From contig CM041084.1 in assembly GCA_023079485.1 (NCBI GenBank), forward strand, positions 128,848,792 to 128,912,791: 64,000 nucleotides of DNA, in the 5' to 3' direction. Position 1 is the first letter of the stretch. Every line of letters starts with the position of its first letter. Positions 1 to 14,500 of the stretch are shown piece by piece. The translations under genes and the position numbers were made by a program. Source of the stretch: Archilochus colubris. Lineage: Eukaryota; Chordata; Aves; Apodiformes; Trochilidae. The notes under the pieces are model-generated. The model ran no database searches. It saw only the letters and a list, made by a program, of their open reading frames with translations, and was not told where the DNA came from.

Positions 1-1136
1 AGGGGGAAGAGATTTCTATTTTCATGTTCATATGAATGTGCCAGTACATTGATGAGGGGTATCTTAAGTACCAAGGAATATGTATTTTAAATATGTTTTT
101 ATTAAAAAAACCCAAACAAACAAACCCAGTATGTGCTGAATCCTCTGTTTGTTTGAAAGCTTTGTGTTGCACAGCCTGGCTTGTATGCTTTGAGAAAAAT
201 CTTTGGCTGGAAATGCATGTTCTGCAGTGAAATAGGAATATTTTTGTTTACTGAAACCTGCTTATTCCAAGAAGAGCTGCAAAACTTTGGGAGAAATTTT
301 TGCTGTGTAAGATGCTTTGTTTCTGGGTGTGACAGCACAGAAACAATATGTATCTGGCATACTTAGGTCTGAAGTTACATTGTTCTTGGCGATCTCATCA
401 GGAAGATATGCAGTGAATGTTATCAGAGCTGGAAATGGAGTGGAGCATGTATTTAAAAAACAATAACTAAAGATCAACTCACTTTTGCTTGAAATTTTAA
501 TTTGGCTGAGTTCCTTAGAGGAGATTTTTATTTAAAGTATACCTAATAACCAAAATTATATCTACAAACTCCATTTTATTAAAGCTAATAACAGCTATGT
601 ATTCAAGAAGCTGTGCAGAGGATGAGGTGCACTGAATAAATACAACAGATTAACTTACTGTTTATTGGGTCACATTTTTTGTCCCTTACCTCTACCCATG
701 CAGTGTATTTTCTGCATTATTCTATGTTAACTGAACATACTTTCAATATTTAACTGTATAGATATGTCTTTTGAAACTTGTGGCACTGGTTTTGGTTTAC
801 TGTGTCTTATGAGAATGAAAAACACTGCAACTGGAAGTAGATTTCATACTTTTGTTTTACTGTCTGGTTCAAAAGTGCATGTGAAAGAGGTTCCCAGAGA
901 TGCTGCACTCAGAAACTATGACTCTTCTTAAGATAAAAGAAATGGTTATAATCCTTTCACTAGCTAATTTCTGCATGCTCTAAATGGATTGCTGTGTATC
1001 CACGAGAAAATGCTCATAGGAAAAAGAGTTTTCTGTTTATTGGATTTTGTGCAGCAATTACTAGGCTAGACAGAATGATTAATAAATGACTGGTTTAGTA
1101 ATTTGGAGCGAATCACTTTTGCTGTAACTGAATTAC

Positions 1137-1150
1137 AAAAAAAAAAAAAA
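1137..1150. repeat. Poly-A run of 14
   Basis: Fourteen consecutive A residues in unique intron sequence. Confidence 0.95.
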
Positions 1151-4100
1151 CCATGCAACAACAATACAAGGTTTTTACTGCAAAATTAAATATTTTAATG
1201 GTACTTTCTGTACTTGACAAGATAATGTACCCTTTTTAATAGAAATCATTGTACTGTGGCTTAGGAGAGGACTTGGGCTATCGTACAGAATTTGAATATT
1301 GTGGAGCTCTAGATTTATTAAGATGCCAGGAGTGATTGTTGTGAAGAAATTCATCCCCTTCTGCCTTTTTCAATGTGGTTTTAGTACTGAATTCCCCTAA
1401 TATGTTCTTGCCCAGCCTGTCATGTTGTGACAGCAAGCCTGCAGGATCAGCGCAGTGAAGCTGAACCTGCACCCTGTTAGTCTGACCAGCATGGGGAATG
1501 GAGCCAAGTAGAGATGCATCAAGACCCAGTTAGACCAGTTTTGCCCCAGGTGTAGTTTATAGAAGTCCACAGCACTGGGAGTGTCCTTGAATTTGGGAGA
1601 ACCAAGACAGATGTTCAGGAAGCAGCAGTTAGGTGACTGTGACAGAGATGTCCTGACTTCTGCTTGGAGCCTAAGACTGCTTTTAAAGGGGTTTGCAATC
1701 CTTATTTATTTCCCACCTAAAATAAAGTAGAAAGTTTCTCAGAGGAGGATATAGGTCAAATGTTTCAGGGTTCCTAGGAAGTGCTTAATCAGGAATGGTT
1801 CTTCTGCCCATCTTTCCCAGGCAGAACAACCAGAGGCGTTCCTGGGGATTAATTTCCTGACTTGGTTTGTGTCCTTTGTGCTGATCTCCTTTCCTCTAAA
1901 CTCACAGCAATCTCGGCTGAAGTTCCTTTGTAAGTACAGAATAGTTAACATTTGTCACACTGAGGGGTTTTCTTTTTAGATCTGTGCTTGTTTGGAGTTT
2001 TTTTGAGCACGTTTTTGTCAGCACAAACCAACTTAATCGTGAAGTGTGCTTTTTGTGATACTTTGAGTGAGCAAACAGGGTTCATACAGTTTACTTCTGT
2101 ATTCAGCAGTTCCGGCAGAGAAACCAAACAGCCGTATCTGTTTAGACTGCCTCCATTCTGCCAAGCCTTTGTAGCCCTGCCAAAGTTCCCCACATCACTG
2201 ATCCTCCCCGTGAAAATCAGAGACCACTTCACTTTGTTCACGCGGCTGAAAGCTGCTCACAGTGTGGGATTTGGGGGGCAAAATTCTTTCAAGAATGAAT
2301 TACACTCAACCAGTTAGAGTCATCAGAGGAGTAAATCAAAGGGACTGTTTGTTTTGACTGGTGTCTGATTTGTTTTTGCCAATATTATGCTCAGTAAGAA
2401 AATTTTAAAAAGCCCCTTAATTAAGTGTGATATTTTTACATACAGAAAAACAAACAGAAGAATTTGGCATAGCGTTCACTGTGTCCTTTGTGCAGGAACT
2501 TTATCATCTGAACCATACAGGCTTCTTTCTATTATGTCCTATAATGGACAACAGTCAGGCTTTAAAAATTGGGTGAGAGGATTGTGACTTGTATAACATA
2601 GGGCTTAAGGAGTGGGCAAAAGATTGTACTTACATCTAAAAATCTGATCATGGGAACTGCTCTGCTTCTATAAATTGTTTATAAAGAATCAAAAACAAAG
2701 TGACAGAAATGCAGATGGGATGATACAAAGTGGCTAAAGCAGAATGATTTTAGGAGGAAAAAAACGTTCCTTTGTTTCTCAGAAACTGTGATAGAATATA
2801 ATTTTAAACTGCTGAATTGTTAGCAAATATCCTTATGAATAACCCACTGAGGAAATTACTTCTTATCCCAAAACTATTTCCAGCAAGTTGTGCTTTTAAA
2901 ACTACTTTGGAGACTTAAGGGAAGAGACTAGAAAGAAACAGTTGTTTTCAACATTATTAAAGTATGAATTCTCATAGCTGAGCTACAGAAGTCATTAATT
3001 CTATGATTACAAAGGTTCAATTGCATTAGTTAAATAGTCGATATATGGCAAGTGACGTTTATGAGGAACTGCCACTCTGTACCCTTCAGCAAGGAGATTC
3101 TAGGAGATAGAACAGGTTAGGTGTCTTTATCATTTTATCATCAATACTACATCAGTTTCACATGTAATTCACTTATAAGTAGAGTTATCTAATCAATATT
3201 AATGATTAGAATTTTGACAGTATTCAGTTAGAGTGTAATGTTTATAGCTAGAAAGTAATGATACCATGAATCCTGAAGGGTTCAAAATAAGTTTAAACAC
3301 TTAACGCAGATTTATTATATGGGGTAAAATGTTCTTGAGAAGACATTTGGCAATTTGATATTATTAAGGAGAAGATGGGAGAAATCTGTGACTTTAAAGA
3401 TGTGATGGGGGCCACCTCTGAATAGACATAATATGTAACTGTATCTAGGTGAAATTACCATGTTCATTCATTCAAAATTGCCTCTTTCAGAAATCCAGTT
3501 GGTTATAAATATTTTTTAGTTTATACACATTTTTGTCAGAACAGAAAATGTTTTGAATCGGGCTGGTAGATGATGTTTAGATCCACATTATTTGCCTATT
3601 TGTTACAATAAATCTTTATAGTGATTGTGGCAGTAGTTAATAATAAAAGCTTTGTACCTAATGCTACTTTAAAATAAAACTTGGGGATCAAAATCACTTC
3701 GCAGTGAAGGGTGGAATTTTGCAGGTACTGGAAACTCTGGGGTCAGGTATCCAAATCTTGCCAACCAGATACACTTATCCACACACAGTTACCCTCTGTG
3801 GAAATATCTGGTACCTGCTGAACTTACAGTCCAATCATAAGAAAAAGAAAACTGAATGATCTTCTCATCTAAATTGCCCTCCTAATTTTGCTGTATTCCA
3901 ATGTCTGTAGCTGTGTCCATAGTATCTCAGGTTTTCAGAACACTTAAAAAGAATAACAGGGAAGTGAGTCTCCCAAAGATTTTACAGTGGGAACTGGGGA
4001 TGAGAGAAGAGCTAATCAGATGACACATAGGGAGCAATTAAAACACTGCTTTGTAAAATGTTTGGGAGTATGGATTTTTGAACTAAAAGTTCCAGAAGTT

Positions 4101-7100
4101 CAGAGCAAGTACAGAAAGATGCTTGATAGAAGTGGGGGAAGCTGAGGGATTAAACTCACTAAGAGGATTTTGAGGCATGGGGAGTGACATGGTTGGGCAA
4201 TAGAAAGAGAAATCCTTTTACACTGTCATCTTAAATGAGGAATTAGTAATGTCAGAGAAAAGGAGGTTACAAAAGAGAGGTAATGAAAAAGGCTGGAGAG
4301 AGGTGTGAATCACGATATGTTCACAGACAATTAAAACAAGAATGATTTCAGAGGACAGTGAGAGAGGGGACCCAAGTCTTTTAAATCCTGACACAGAAAG
4401 ATAAATGAGAAACAACAGATAATACATTTTAGAGTCTATTTAACTGTTCAACTCATTGCCAGCATTTCTTGCAGATTCATGTAGGTCCTAGAGATATCCG
4501 CCAGCTGGATTTCTCATGCTTCCACAAACTCTCTGCTTCAGATATTTTGTTCTTGATGGTTGCATCTAGATTTAAGTTATCTGTATTACTACTTTATTTT
4601 AAGAACTGGTGATTCCTCTTGATCACTTTTTTCTGTTTTCTGGAATAGGATTTGTTGCAATTTCACAATCTTAGATGGGGCATGGTCTGGAAATCCGTCT
4701 TTAACTTTCAATTTTTAGTCCTGCAAAGGCATAGTATTGCTTACTGTAAAGAAGTTCAGTGGAAAAACAAAATAGAAGCACAGGATGGGTAGTGGCATGG
4801 GGAAATGATTGTAGAATAATGATGCATTTCTGAAGTGAGGTTGGTGAGGAAGAAGGAGAAAATGTGTCTGCATATAGTATGAGTAATTGTTTGAGATAAA
4901 CTAAGCAGGGAATATTTAGATGGAGTATCATGAAAACCTTTCTGAGAGAGATGTTTAGCTGTCTATAGAATGGCTGATCGCTGTGCTCCCTGAGTTTCCT
5001 CTGTTCATATTTTGAATGTTTCAAATGCTGCAAAATACTGACAAGGAGAAAAGTTTGCTGTCACATTGCATCTCTACTGGCACTAGTTTTTTAGTCTGTT
5101 TTTGTTAGTTCCATTATCTCATTAAACAAACTTCTATTTAGAAAAGAAAACACATTCCAATGTATGAATAAATAACCTTGGCTCATCTGTCTTCTGACTT
5201 GAAATATGCCCAGTCCAAAGAGGAGGAAGGGCTACAGGGCTGTGGGCTGTTTTATGCAAATGGTCAGCTTTGCTGTGGGGGGTTACTGCTTGTGCTTATA
5301 ACTGAATTTTCTTTTTTTCTTTACCAGTGGTTTTGATTTTCACCCCCCCAGTGGTTTTGGTTTAACTCTAGTCTATGAACGTGACAGAAGCATGTCAGAA
5401 TTACTATGAGAGTTTTTCATTTATTTAATGTGGGATTGTTTCTGTGACCTGGGATGTTTGGGAGGAAAGCACAAAGGAGAAAGAAATGAGTTTCTAAAAT
5501 ATTTGTGTGTGCAGCCTGAAAAATAAGAGATGATTTTCATTTGATAATTACCCATCCATGTAGTAGATAGTGATTGAGTCAAAGGTAGCAGTGACAGAAA
5601 CTTCACAGCTGTTGAGAGAAGATTCCATTGCAGTTGTCTCTATAAGACACTCCTGAAACTGGCTGAACTTCTGCTGGCCTTGCACTTGCAGCCTTGTACA
5701 TCTTTGATGCTGCTTTGGTATTCACCATCTGCAGTTAGTATGTCTTCCTCTTGTTCATTCAGTCCTTTGATCTCTCCTGTTTTGATAGAAATTTAAACTA
5801 TCCTGGACTCATTTCAGCAGCTTTCTGGAGATGATATCTTCCACCTTTTGAATGAATCCATCTTCTCCCAAGAGACATTTTGGTGATTGGTTACTAGGAC
5901 TCCTTCAGATGTTTGATACCTCACCAGCTCTAAAGGTGAGGTATTCTGCATTTTAGGGCAATGTCGATGATGATTTGTCCAAGCTGGATGCATTTTACTG
6001 AGTTACGTGAAAGCTACACCAAAATTCTATAAAGGCAGTTTGACCAGCTTGGGGATAAATTGGCATCTACCTGTCTTTACATCTTAAGTGTCTCATAGAA
6101 AAGAAAGATGAATTCACTATCTGCTGTAACAGAAGTGTTACGTCATAAGGATGCTGGAAATGTGAGGTCATTTACTGGACATTGATTCTAATTGATGGCT
6201 ATTTACATAGAAAGTTAATGCATGGAGCATTTTATATAAACTAAAAGAAATAAAAAATGCTGTAAACATTGTTTGGCTCAGATGGATGCAGCCAGACTAA
6301 TCAAAACTATATTTAAACTGTGTTAGCTGTGTTTAGACAAGATCCAACAAGTTGTTTCTTGGCTGCTGTAGGGAGGGCTTATATTCAGCTTCAAAGACTT
6401 CTACACAGGGTCAGAGTTTCCTTATGCTTCACTTCTATAAAAACCATGAGAAAAAAGCTAAATCCTTCTCTGCTTTCTCACTCTGTTGACATGAATATTA
6501 TTACTTGTACTGATATCCAGGATACATTGTTCACTAGTCATCTTATGCATCCCTTTTCATAAAAATTAAGGGGTTCTCACCCTCCTCCATGATAGTCCAG
6601 AGAAAAATATTTCAGTTTATTGTGCATCTTTTACTCCATTTTTGAATTTTGTAATCTGTTAGCACTTTCCCCTGCTTCCTTTGGGCTTTTTAAAAATTTA
6701 TTTTTAAAAATCTGTCTAATTTTACATTTTCTTGTGTTGGTGTGTAATATGTTATTTATTGTGCCATCTATTACACAATTTGGATATGCAGCTAGTGCTC
6801 AATTGCTCAGATACTCTTCAAAAAGGAGAAACTTCAGGCCAAATCACTGTGCATACACAATGACTTCTCTGTGCCTGAGGTTAACATCTTCTAACTAATA
6901 AACCTAACCAGTACTTTAATTTATAAAGGGTGCCCTGCCAAAGACCTTGACACTGAAAACTAAATTTTTAAAACCATCAGCCTATGTACCTTGTTTACTA
7001 ACCTGCTGCCCACAGAAAATTGCTTAGAGTCGTTCTTTGTGGACTCATGTTTTTTTGGCAAAACCTGAAGTTGTGGTAGGCAACTTCATTTTAAGAAATT

Positions 7101-7227
7101 AAGATATTGCTTGTATATGCAGGGGACAGCTTTCTTGGGAATCAAACTCCATACTGCACCAAATGCACTCATTGTCCCCTGCAGATATAAAGCAGAGTGT
7201 TTTCATTGCCTAAAATCAACTTGTAAA

Positions 7228-8310
7228 ATCCTTGTAGATAAGTTGATCAAATATGGGTTTGGTGATCAGGTAGTGAGGTGAATCAGGAACTGGTTGAAAG
7301 GAAGGAGTCAGAGAGTTGTAGTCAATGGGGCAGAATCTGGTTGGAGGTGTGTGACTAGTGGAGTCCCTCAGGGGTCGTGCTGGGACCGGTGTTGTTTAAT
7401 ATCTTCATCAACGACTTGGATGAGGGTATAGAATGTACCCTCAGCAAGTTTGCTGATACACTAAGCTGGGAGGAGTGGCTGACACACCAGAGGGCTGTGC
7501 TGCCATTCAGAGAGACTTAGACAGGCGGAGAGTTGGGCAGAGAGAAACATGATGAAATTCACAAGGGGAAGTGTAGAGTTTGCATTTGGGGAAGAACAAC
7601 AGATGTCCCAGTATAGGTTGGAGAGCAGTGTAGGTGAAAGAGACCTGGGGGTCCTGGTGACAAGAGATGACCATGAGCCAGCAATGTGCCCTTGTGGCCA
7701 GAAGGCCAATGGCATCCTGGGTGCATTAGAAAGGGTGTGGTTAGTAGGTCAAGAGAGGTTCTCCTCCCCCTCTATTTGCATTGGTGAGGCCGCACCTGGA
7801 GTATTGTGTCCAGTTCTGGGCCCCTCAGTTCAAGAAGGACAGGGAAGTGCTTGAAAGAGTCAGCGCAGAGCTACTAAGATGATTAAGGGAGTGGAACATC
7901 TCCCTTATGAGGAAAGGCTGGGGAGCTGGGTCTCTTTAGTTTGGAGAAAAGGAGACTGAGGGTGACCTCATCAATGTTTTCAAATATGTAAGGGGTGAGT
8001 GTCAGGGAGATGGAGTTAGGCTTTTCTCAGTGATGACCAGTGATAGGACAAGGGGTAATGGGTGTAAATTGGAGCACAGGAGGTTCAAGTTGAATATTGA
8101 AAAAATTTTTTTCTGTAAGGTGACAGAGCCCTGGAACAGGCTGCCCAGGGGGGTCGTGGAGTCTCCTTCACTGGAGACATTCAAAACCCACCTGGACACG
8201 TTCCTATGCGAAGTGCTCTAGGTGGCCCTGCTCTGGCAGGGGGGGTTGGACTAGATGATCTTTCGAGGTCCCTTCCAACCCCTAGGATTCTGTGATTCTG
8301 TGATTCTGTG
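7228..8310 (+). mobile_element. CR1 LINE, 5'-truncated 3' fragment (copy A)
   Basis: Sense-strand remnant of the CR1 reverse-transcriptase C-terminal part and 3' end. It begins within the region encoding [12 protein letters not shown] and ends in three tandem ATTCTGTG-type units, the usual CR1 3' terminus. Its reading frame is broken repeatedly by single-base deletions and insertions. It is nearly identical to the copy at 25332-26449, but starts about 20-25 bp further into the element and has different flanks, so it is a separate insertion and not a duplicated block. The exact 5' border is uncertain by a few bases. Confidence 0.95.
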
Positions 8311-11300
8311 TGTAATCAGTGTAGCATAAGCAAATGGTGCTTTTTCATCAACAAGTGATTTCCCACTGTGATAGACAGAGGGGGGGAGTATACAGGGATG
8401 CTGACCACATCACTTAACACTATGGAAGTTATTCAGATCCTGTGATGGATGCTGGGCAACTCCATAGAATCCTTGGTTGTAGGTTCAATGTTAAAAAAAA
8501 GTTTTTAAAAAACCCTAACAAACACAGAAAACAGTCCAGACTCCACAGATCATGTGGAAGGGTGAATTGAGAGTAACATATTTTTAGCTCACATGTTATT
8601 ATTTGAATGTCTTTGACATCATGTGTTGACTGGATTAGAAACACTTGTGCTCAAAAGGTCTCTTTTCTCCTGTATCTAAACAAAACCCAGGTACGTGTTC
8701 ACTGGCATTTCAACCACTGGTCATATGGTCACAGTTAAATATTCCTAATATGATATTAATATGCTTAGAAATTTTTCATCTGTCAAGAGTCTTGGAAAAG
8801 CCATTTTCTTGCTATGGCTGAATAGCACGAAGAAAATGCCTTTAAAGACATATATAATAGTTGTCTGGAGTCAAGAAATATGATTTAATGTCTAGTAAAC
8901 TATGGTTTTGTGAAAAATTGTGTATAAGGTCCAAGATTTAGGGGCAAGGCAAACACTTTGCAAAAAAAAAAAAATGCAGAAGCATGGAGGGCAGATTCTT
9001 TGTTTTACTTTAACACGTTGTTATTATTGGCCTAAATAATCACACACTGGTATTTCCCATCAAGCATAAGAAAATGTACTTCTCTGTTTCTTGTCTAGTT
9101 CTGAGTTCTGCAACATAACTTCAGGAGAGAGATTTGCTACAACTGTCATGCTAAATGAACTTTAATCTTGTAACACTCTATTGTATTTTGTATGTGCACA
9201 CACTTTCTCATATTGAAAAACATATGTATCTCATTTTATATATAAACTGTTCTTGATTTAAGTCTTTGATGATCTGAGATTAGATTCTGAAAACCAAAAA
9301 TTTAATAACTTTGGGGATATTTAAGGGTACTTGAAATGTTACATGTTCTGGTTAGAATGCATAGACACATTATATCTAAATATGTATGGGCTGTTATGAA
9401 GTCCTGAAGATGAATGGTGCTTTATGATGTGTTTTCTGGTTTTCTTCTCTGTTTCCTCCATGGTGGTCAAGCTGTCAATAAATAGGCTGTTGGGGCTGAA
9501 TTAATGGAGAGGAAATTGGGGTTGAATATTGGAGAGGCTAGAGAAAAGACTGAAATAAGATGGTGAAGTATCTTTTGAGGAATGTGGTAACATCCCTGCA
9601 TTTGTCATTTTCACTGTCTCTGGCTGGTGAATGGTGGAGCTTGCCCTCTCCCTTCCACCCTTGCTATGAGTATTCATTTTCATGTCTTCAGATAAAGTTA
9701 ATCTAATCCAGCCTGAGTTGGGCAGTGGAAGAGGAGAGAAATGTCTTGAGGAGAGAAATGCTCACTCTTTTGATTTGCCTGGTAGCCACAGTGGCCCACC
9801 AGACGTGGCTGACCTCTAACACCTCTGGAGGAAATGCTGTTTGGTGTGCTTCAGAGTCAACCCTAAAGTTAGAAAAATGGGAGAGGGTAGGATGGAGAGG
9901 GAGATTTTACTTAGAACCTAATTGATACTTAAGCTTTTCTTATGAAAACCACTGTGGATATAGGGCTCTGGCTGCTGATGAGATGTAGAGCAAGTGAAGC
10001 AAGGTCGTCAGATGCTGTTACAGCAGCAATGGCAAAGGGAGTGTGTGGGGATGCCAAGACAACCCTGTGGTGGAAAATCTTTGGCAACTTTAATACAACT
10101 TTTATTATTAAAAAATGTCTGTTTAGCACCCGTCCTGTGCCAGTGCAGTCCTCCACGATGTACCTTGAACTTTTCTTTTGCTTTGTCCTTTGTCTGGGAA
10201 GACCCAGAGGAAACTCAGTTCTCTCATAACTTCTTAAAAGCTTTTCTACAGTGCTTTTACAACCTGGCTTTCAGTCCTGTTTTTGTTTTCTGAGTGTTTC
10301 CTCGGGGTAATTTGGAGAGATTGTGACTTAATACAAGAATCAGCTCAGTAGGCAGACGTCACTGTTGAGGCAATCTAACACACTTTTTGGATGTGTCTAT
10401 GTGTGTTTTCTGAACTTCTGGTACTCAGTTGTGCTTTGGCTGGTGGCATGCTTAGAGCAAAAGTTATGTTATAATCCCACCAGGTAGTACCTGTTCCCAG
10501 GCAGCAGTTTATGTTATGTATCTTCCCATGGAACCTATGCTGATTTGATGATACTAGCAACAAGACATGGGCAGTTCTGGTGACATACTTGAACTGGAGT
10601 CAACACTTTCTATAGAATTGCAGAAACCTTTTATCTGCAGCTTTCTCTTTACCTCATTTGATATCTTTATTGTCTAATAACTTATTCCTTCATGTCTTTT
10701 TAAAGAACTGAAACATTAGCTAGTTTCTTTTATTTTTGAAGACATGTTTACCGGAGAACGTAGAATAACTCTGAGTTAATTGTAGATTAGAAGGTAACAG
10801 TAAGTTTGCTTGTTACCTTGCACAGGTTGTAGGCAAAGTCCTAGAAATATTTCAGCTCTATGTCTTTTTGCCTGATTTGTGGTTTGGATGCAATTGAATG
10901 GTGTGATTGCAGCTGCAGTGTTAGGATCAACTGTCTTGCAGCTGGGGAGAGTAGAAGTTAGTTACCAGAGTGATATCTACCACTACACCCTGGGTTATGT
11001 GAATGTAGGTGGTTTTAGAAAAAGAGTATAGAGCTCACACGTTTCGGGGACTTATTAATTGCAGAGGACTTGTTCTTTAGAGAGCTTTTTTCCAAGAGGA
11101 TGACTCTGACACCTGTTGTTCAAGAAAGATATCCTGCCAAGCTGAGGGGCTCCAATATGGCAGGATTAGCATTCTACTAGCAGAGTAGTTTTGCCTTTTT
11201 TGCTTAGTTCTACAATGACTTATTTTCCATTTAATTTCATATGTTACATGCAAAATCCAGGAAAAAGCTTTTGGCTCTGTTGTTCAGGAAGGCAAACATA

Positions 11301-11484
11301 ATAAATGTTTGTTTGCTGCTTGCTCTGAGCTTATTTTGCAATCAGCATTTTTCAAAACTATAATTCGAATGTCCTCCAGTGTTACCACCTCGTGGCTCAC
11401 ATTTCCTTTGATCTGTCCCTGCCATATGTGGATGAAAAGTCTCTTGAGAAGAACAGAACATGGTGGAGATAAATGCTGGCAAAC

Positions 11485-11512
11485 CTTCAAGCATCTTTCA
11501 AGATGCTTGAAG
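11485..11512. repeat. Perfect 28-bp inverted repeat (13-bp arms, 2-nt spacer)
   Basis: Left arm CTTCAAGCATCTT (11485-11497), spacer TC, right arm AAGATGCTTGAAG (11500-11512). The arms are exact reverse complements. Partial echoes of the motif (GATGCAAGATCTTTCAA, CTTTCAAG) follow within 30 bp. It could form a cruciform or hairpin. I know of no function. Confidence 0.9.
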
Positions 11513-14500
11513 ATGCAAGATCTTTCAACCTTCTTTCAAGAGGAATGAGGCATATGAGAATGGCTTGGAAAGTTAGTAGTAAATTTTATAAGACATCAAT
11601 GGGAGGAGCAGATTTGAGAGAGAACTACAGATTCCTATCAGTTATTCTGAAATTATTGTGTTTTTAAATGCACTAACATGGAAATAAAAATTGCTAAATG
11701 CACTCAAATGCTAAACATATGAACTGGATTTTTTCTGCAGCTATTTCTGATAACAAGGACAGGAGTGAATGCATTAGGAGAATCTTGTTTTCAAGCCTCT
11801 AATTCTCTGTGTGTAACCTTCTCAGATCTTCATTTAAAAGCTAGAACAAGTTTCATTTAACATTCAACTATTAAAATATTTAAGCATGCACAGCCCTGAT
11901 ATAATCTTAACTAAACACACCTTTCAAGCTTATTAATCTGGGACATATAATAATTTTCTGTGTACTACTGTGATAACCATTGTGTTTCATTTTGAAAGTT
12001 AAAGGCACAAAACCTAATAAAATTAGAATAGAATCCTCTGAGAACAGTGCCCGAAAGGGAAATTAAATTCATTTCAACACAAACAGATATAAAATGAAGT
12101 ACAAACAGAACTGCAGTAATAATTTCAGTGTGACACAAGGTTTCATTAAAAAAAAATCACAACATCATTATTGCATTCAGTGTCAGGTTTGTGGAGACTG
12201 GGTGGATATAGGGTCTTTAAAATGCATTTTTTAGAAGTGATGGAAGTCTGATGTCTAACAGCAGCCAGTTGTGCCTGCCAGCTGGTTAGCCAGTGCTATA
12301 TAGTTGTCAGAATTTCTGTGAGCCTGCATTCCTCTGTCATGTGTGAAATTTGGGGGTGCAGGGATAGTTAAGTAAATGTTAAGTTGCAGCCATAAGTGGA
12401 AAAACTAGAAGGAGGTGGCATTGGCAATGAGACACACAGTCTTTCAAATGAAGATCAGGCATTCAAATTTCAGATAAAAAGGAGTAGTTAGCACTTTTGA
12501 GTTGCCTTGGGAGATAAATTTGATGTTAAGTCCAAGAAGGCAGAAATCCACATCACACAAACTTATCTGTATAACCTGGACCTAGGTGGTGTTTCTGACA
12601 TTTGTCTTTCCATTCGGTAGCTGAATGCAGGGGAAAAAAAATCCACTGTGAACATTTTCACAAGTGCAAAAAGTTTCCCACATCTGATGGACATGCAGAA
12701 TTTTTTGCCTGTGAGAATGTCAAAGGTTATACCAAACTGCAGCCTTTCCCTGGGAACTTGATAGCAGGAGATGGAGACCAATACACAAGCACAGCTTGGC
12801 TTGATTCCAGAGTGTAGCCATAAGGACTTCTCTCCCACTTGCAGGCTGAGCACAGTAATGACTCTGCATGTCCCCTGCAATGAACACTTCCATGTTTCAC
12901 ACAAGCTGGCTCAGTTCCAAATGAGATAACTTTTATATTCTGCTAGTTACAGCATGATTTTGGAAAGAGGCAGGAAAAGGGGATCTGTGAATCTCCTCCA
13001 TTTCTGTTGTTGCAGTTGACTTGTTTTTCACCTTTCTCCAGGGTTTTTTTCCAGAGCTATGAGTTATCCATCTGCTCTTTGTTCTGTATGAGGCAGACTC
13101 TGGTTTCTACCTTGCATGTGCATGTATTAAAAGATGGCAACAAGAAGAAGCCATTCAGTGCCCAAACAACTCACACACTTGAACTGTTTTCCTGCCTTGT
13201 GGTAGGACAAATGGCTTGAAGTCCCTGTTGCCAGTGGTTTTTCCTGGTTTGCCACAGCTGTACTTTGCACCAGGTTTTCTGAAGTCTCTTGCACTCCAAA
13301 TGCATCCCAGAGCCCTGGTGTTTCTGGGTCCAATAAACTGAATCTCTCCTGTCTTTGAGCAGATCTTGCACTCTCTGAATCATCCTGACACCAGTTGTCT
13401 GATCTGGTCTTACACAGAAATTGTTTGAGGATGATAAAGCAGCCTCTTCTCCATCTTGGTGAAAATTTGTGTCAAACACACCGTGAGTTTCACAATAGTA
13501 TATAAGCAAAGAAATAAGGGACAGATAAATGTGAAGGGTGAGCTCTCACTTTGTATCAAAACTCTGGGTTTTTGAGAAACACTAATAGAAAACGAGTAGG
13601 AAAATCTGTCAGTGTTACTTGCAAGTACTTCGCTGTGTCTCTGCAAATATGAACCCTCAGTTTCTGAGTGGCTGTGGACAGATACTAGAAATTGTGGTCT
13701 GAGTTTTCATTAGTGTAAGAAGATGCAGCTCCAGTAATTTCAATGTAAGACAAGGGCTTTGAGTCTTCACTTCTTAGTATTTTCTGTGAAAGCTGTCATA
13801 AATACAGGAATAAATACTAATCTTCACTGTATCCCTACATAATAAATGGTTGTTTAGTCCCATTTTACTGATAAAATAGAACTAGGCATTATTTTAGTTG
13901 CAATTAATTTTGATATCTGGTAAAGGAAATTTTGAAAGTAAAATATTGAGAATGTTGCTAGATCTCTAGTAATGTAATCTTTAGTAATCATCATAGCGGT
14001 TACAACCTCATCTTTATGCAAAGGTAAGTGATATTTCAGTGATAACTGGTTTTGTTTGCAGGTGGTTATTGTTATGATTTTTCCTCTCAAAAACTCTAGT
14101 GGCATACTGAAGTACATATATTAAAATCCTTATTTTTTAAATACAGTATTATGAAGAGTAGTATTCTGAGAAGTTGCAGTTCAGGAAATAGGAAACAAAG
14201 GATTCTAGAAAACTTAAATATGGAAATGCTAAATCTTAAATTCCAACACTTAATAAGAAAATGGTAGTAACTGCAATACTTGGTTATCTTTTGTATGCTC
14301 ATATAGCTTCTATGTCTCATTACGTTTACTGTGATGACTTTATCAGTAATAATTTTTTTTCAAACTAATTCTCTCCTTCACTGTCCTGTATGTCATAAAT
14401 GAGGTTAGCCCATGCTATGTAACCACTCAGAGGTTTTGAGATTCACTTTAAACAGGGAGATTTGGTTACAGTATTTTCTGAGAATACTTTATTTTCAGTC

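Noticed and set aside
12563..12904. A 113-codon minus-strand open frame
   Set aside because: No recognisable family, and nothing on either side suggests a gene. Length is within chance for 64 kb.
13171..13509. A 112-codon minus-strand open frame with a plausible composition
   Set aside because: No domain, homologue or splice structure recognised. It overlaps another open frame in a different phase, so it is most likely chance or a very old repeat.
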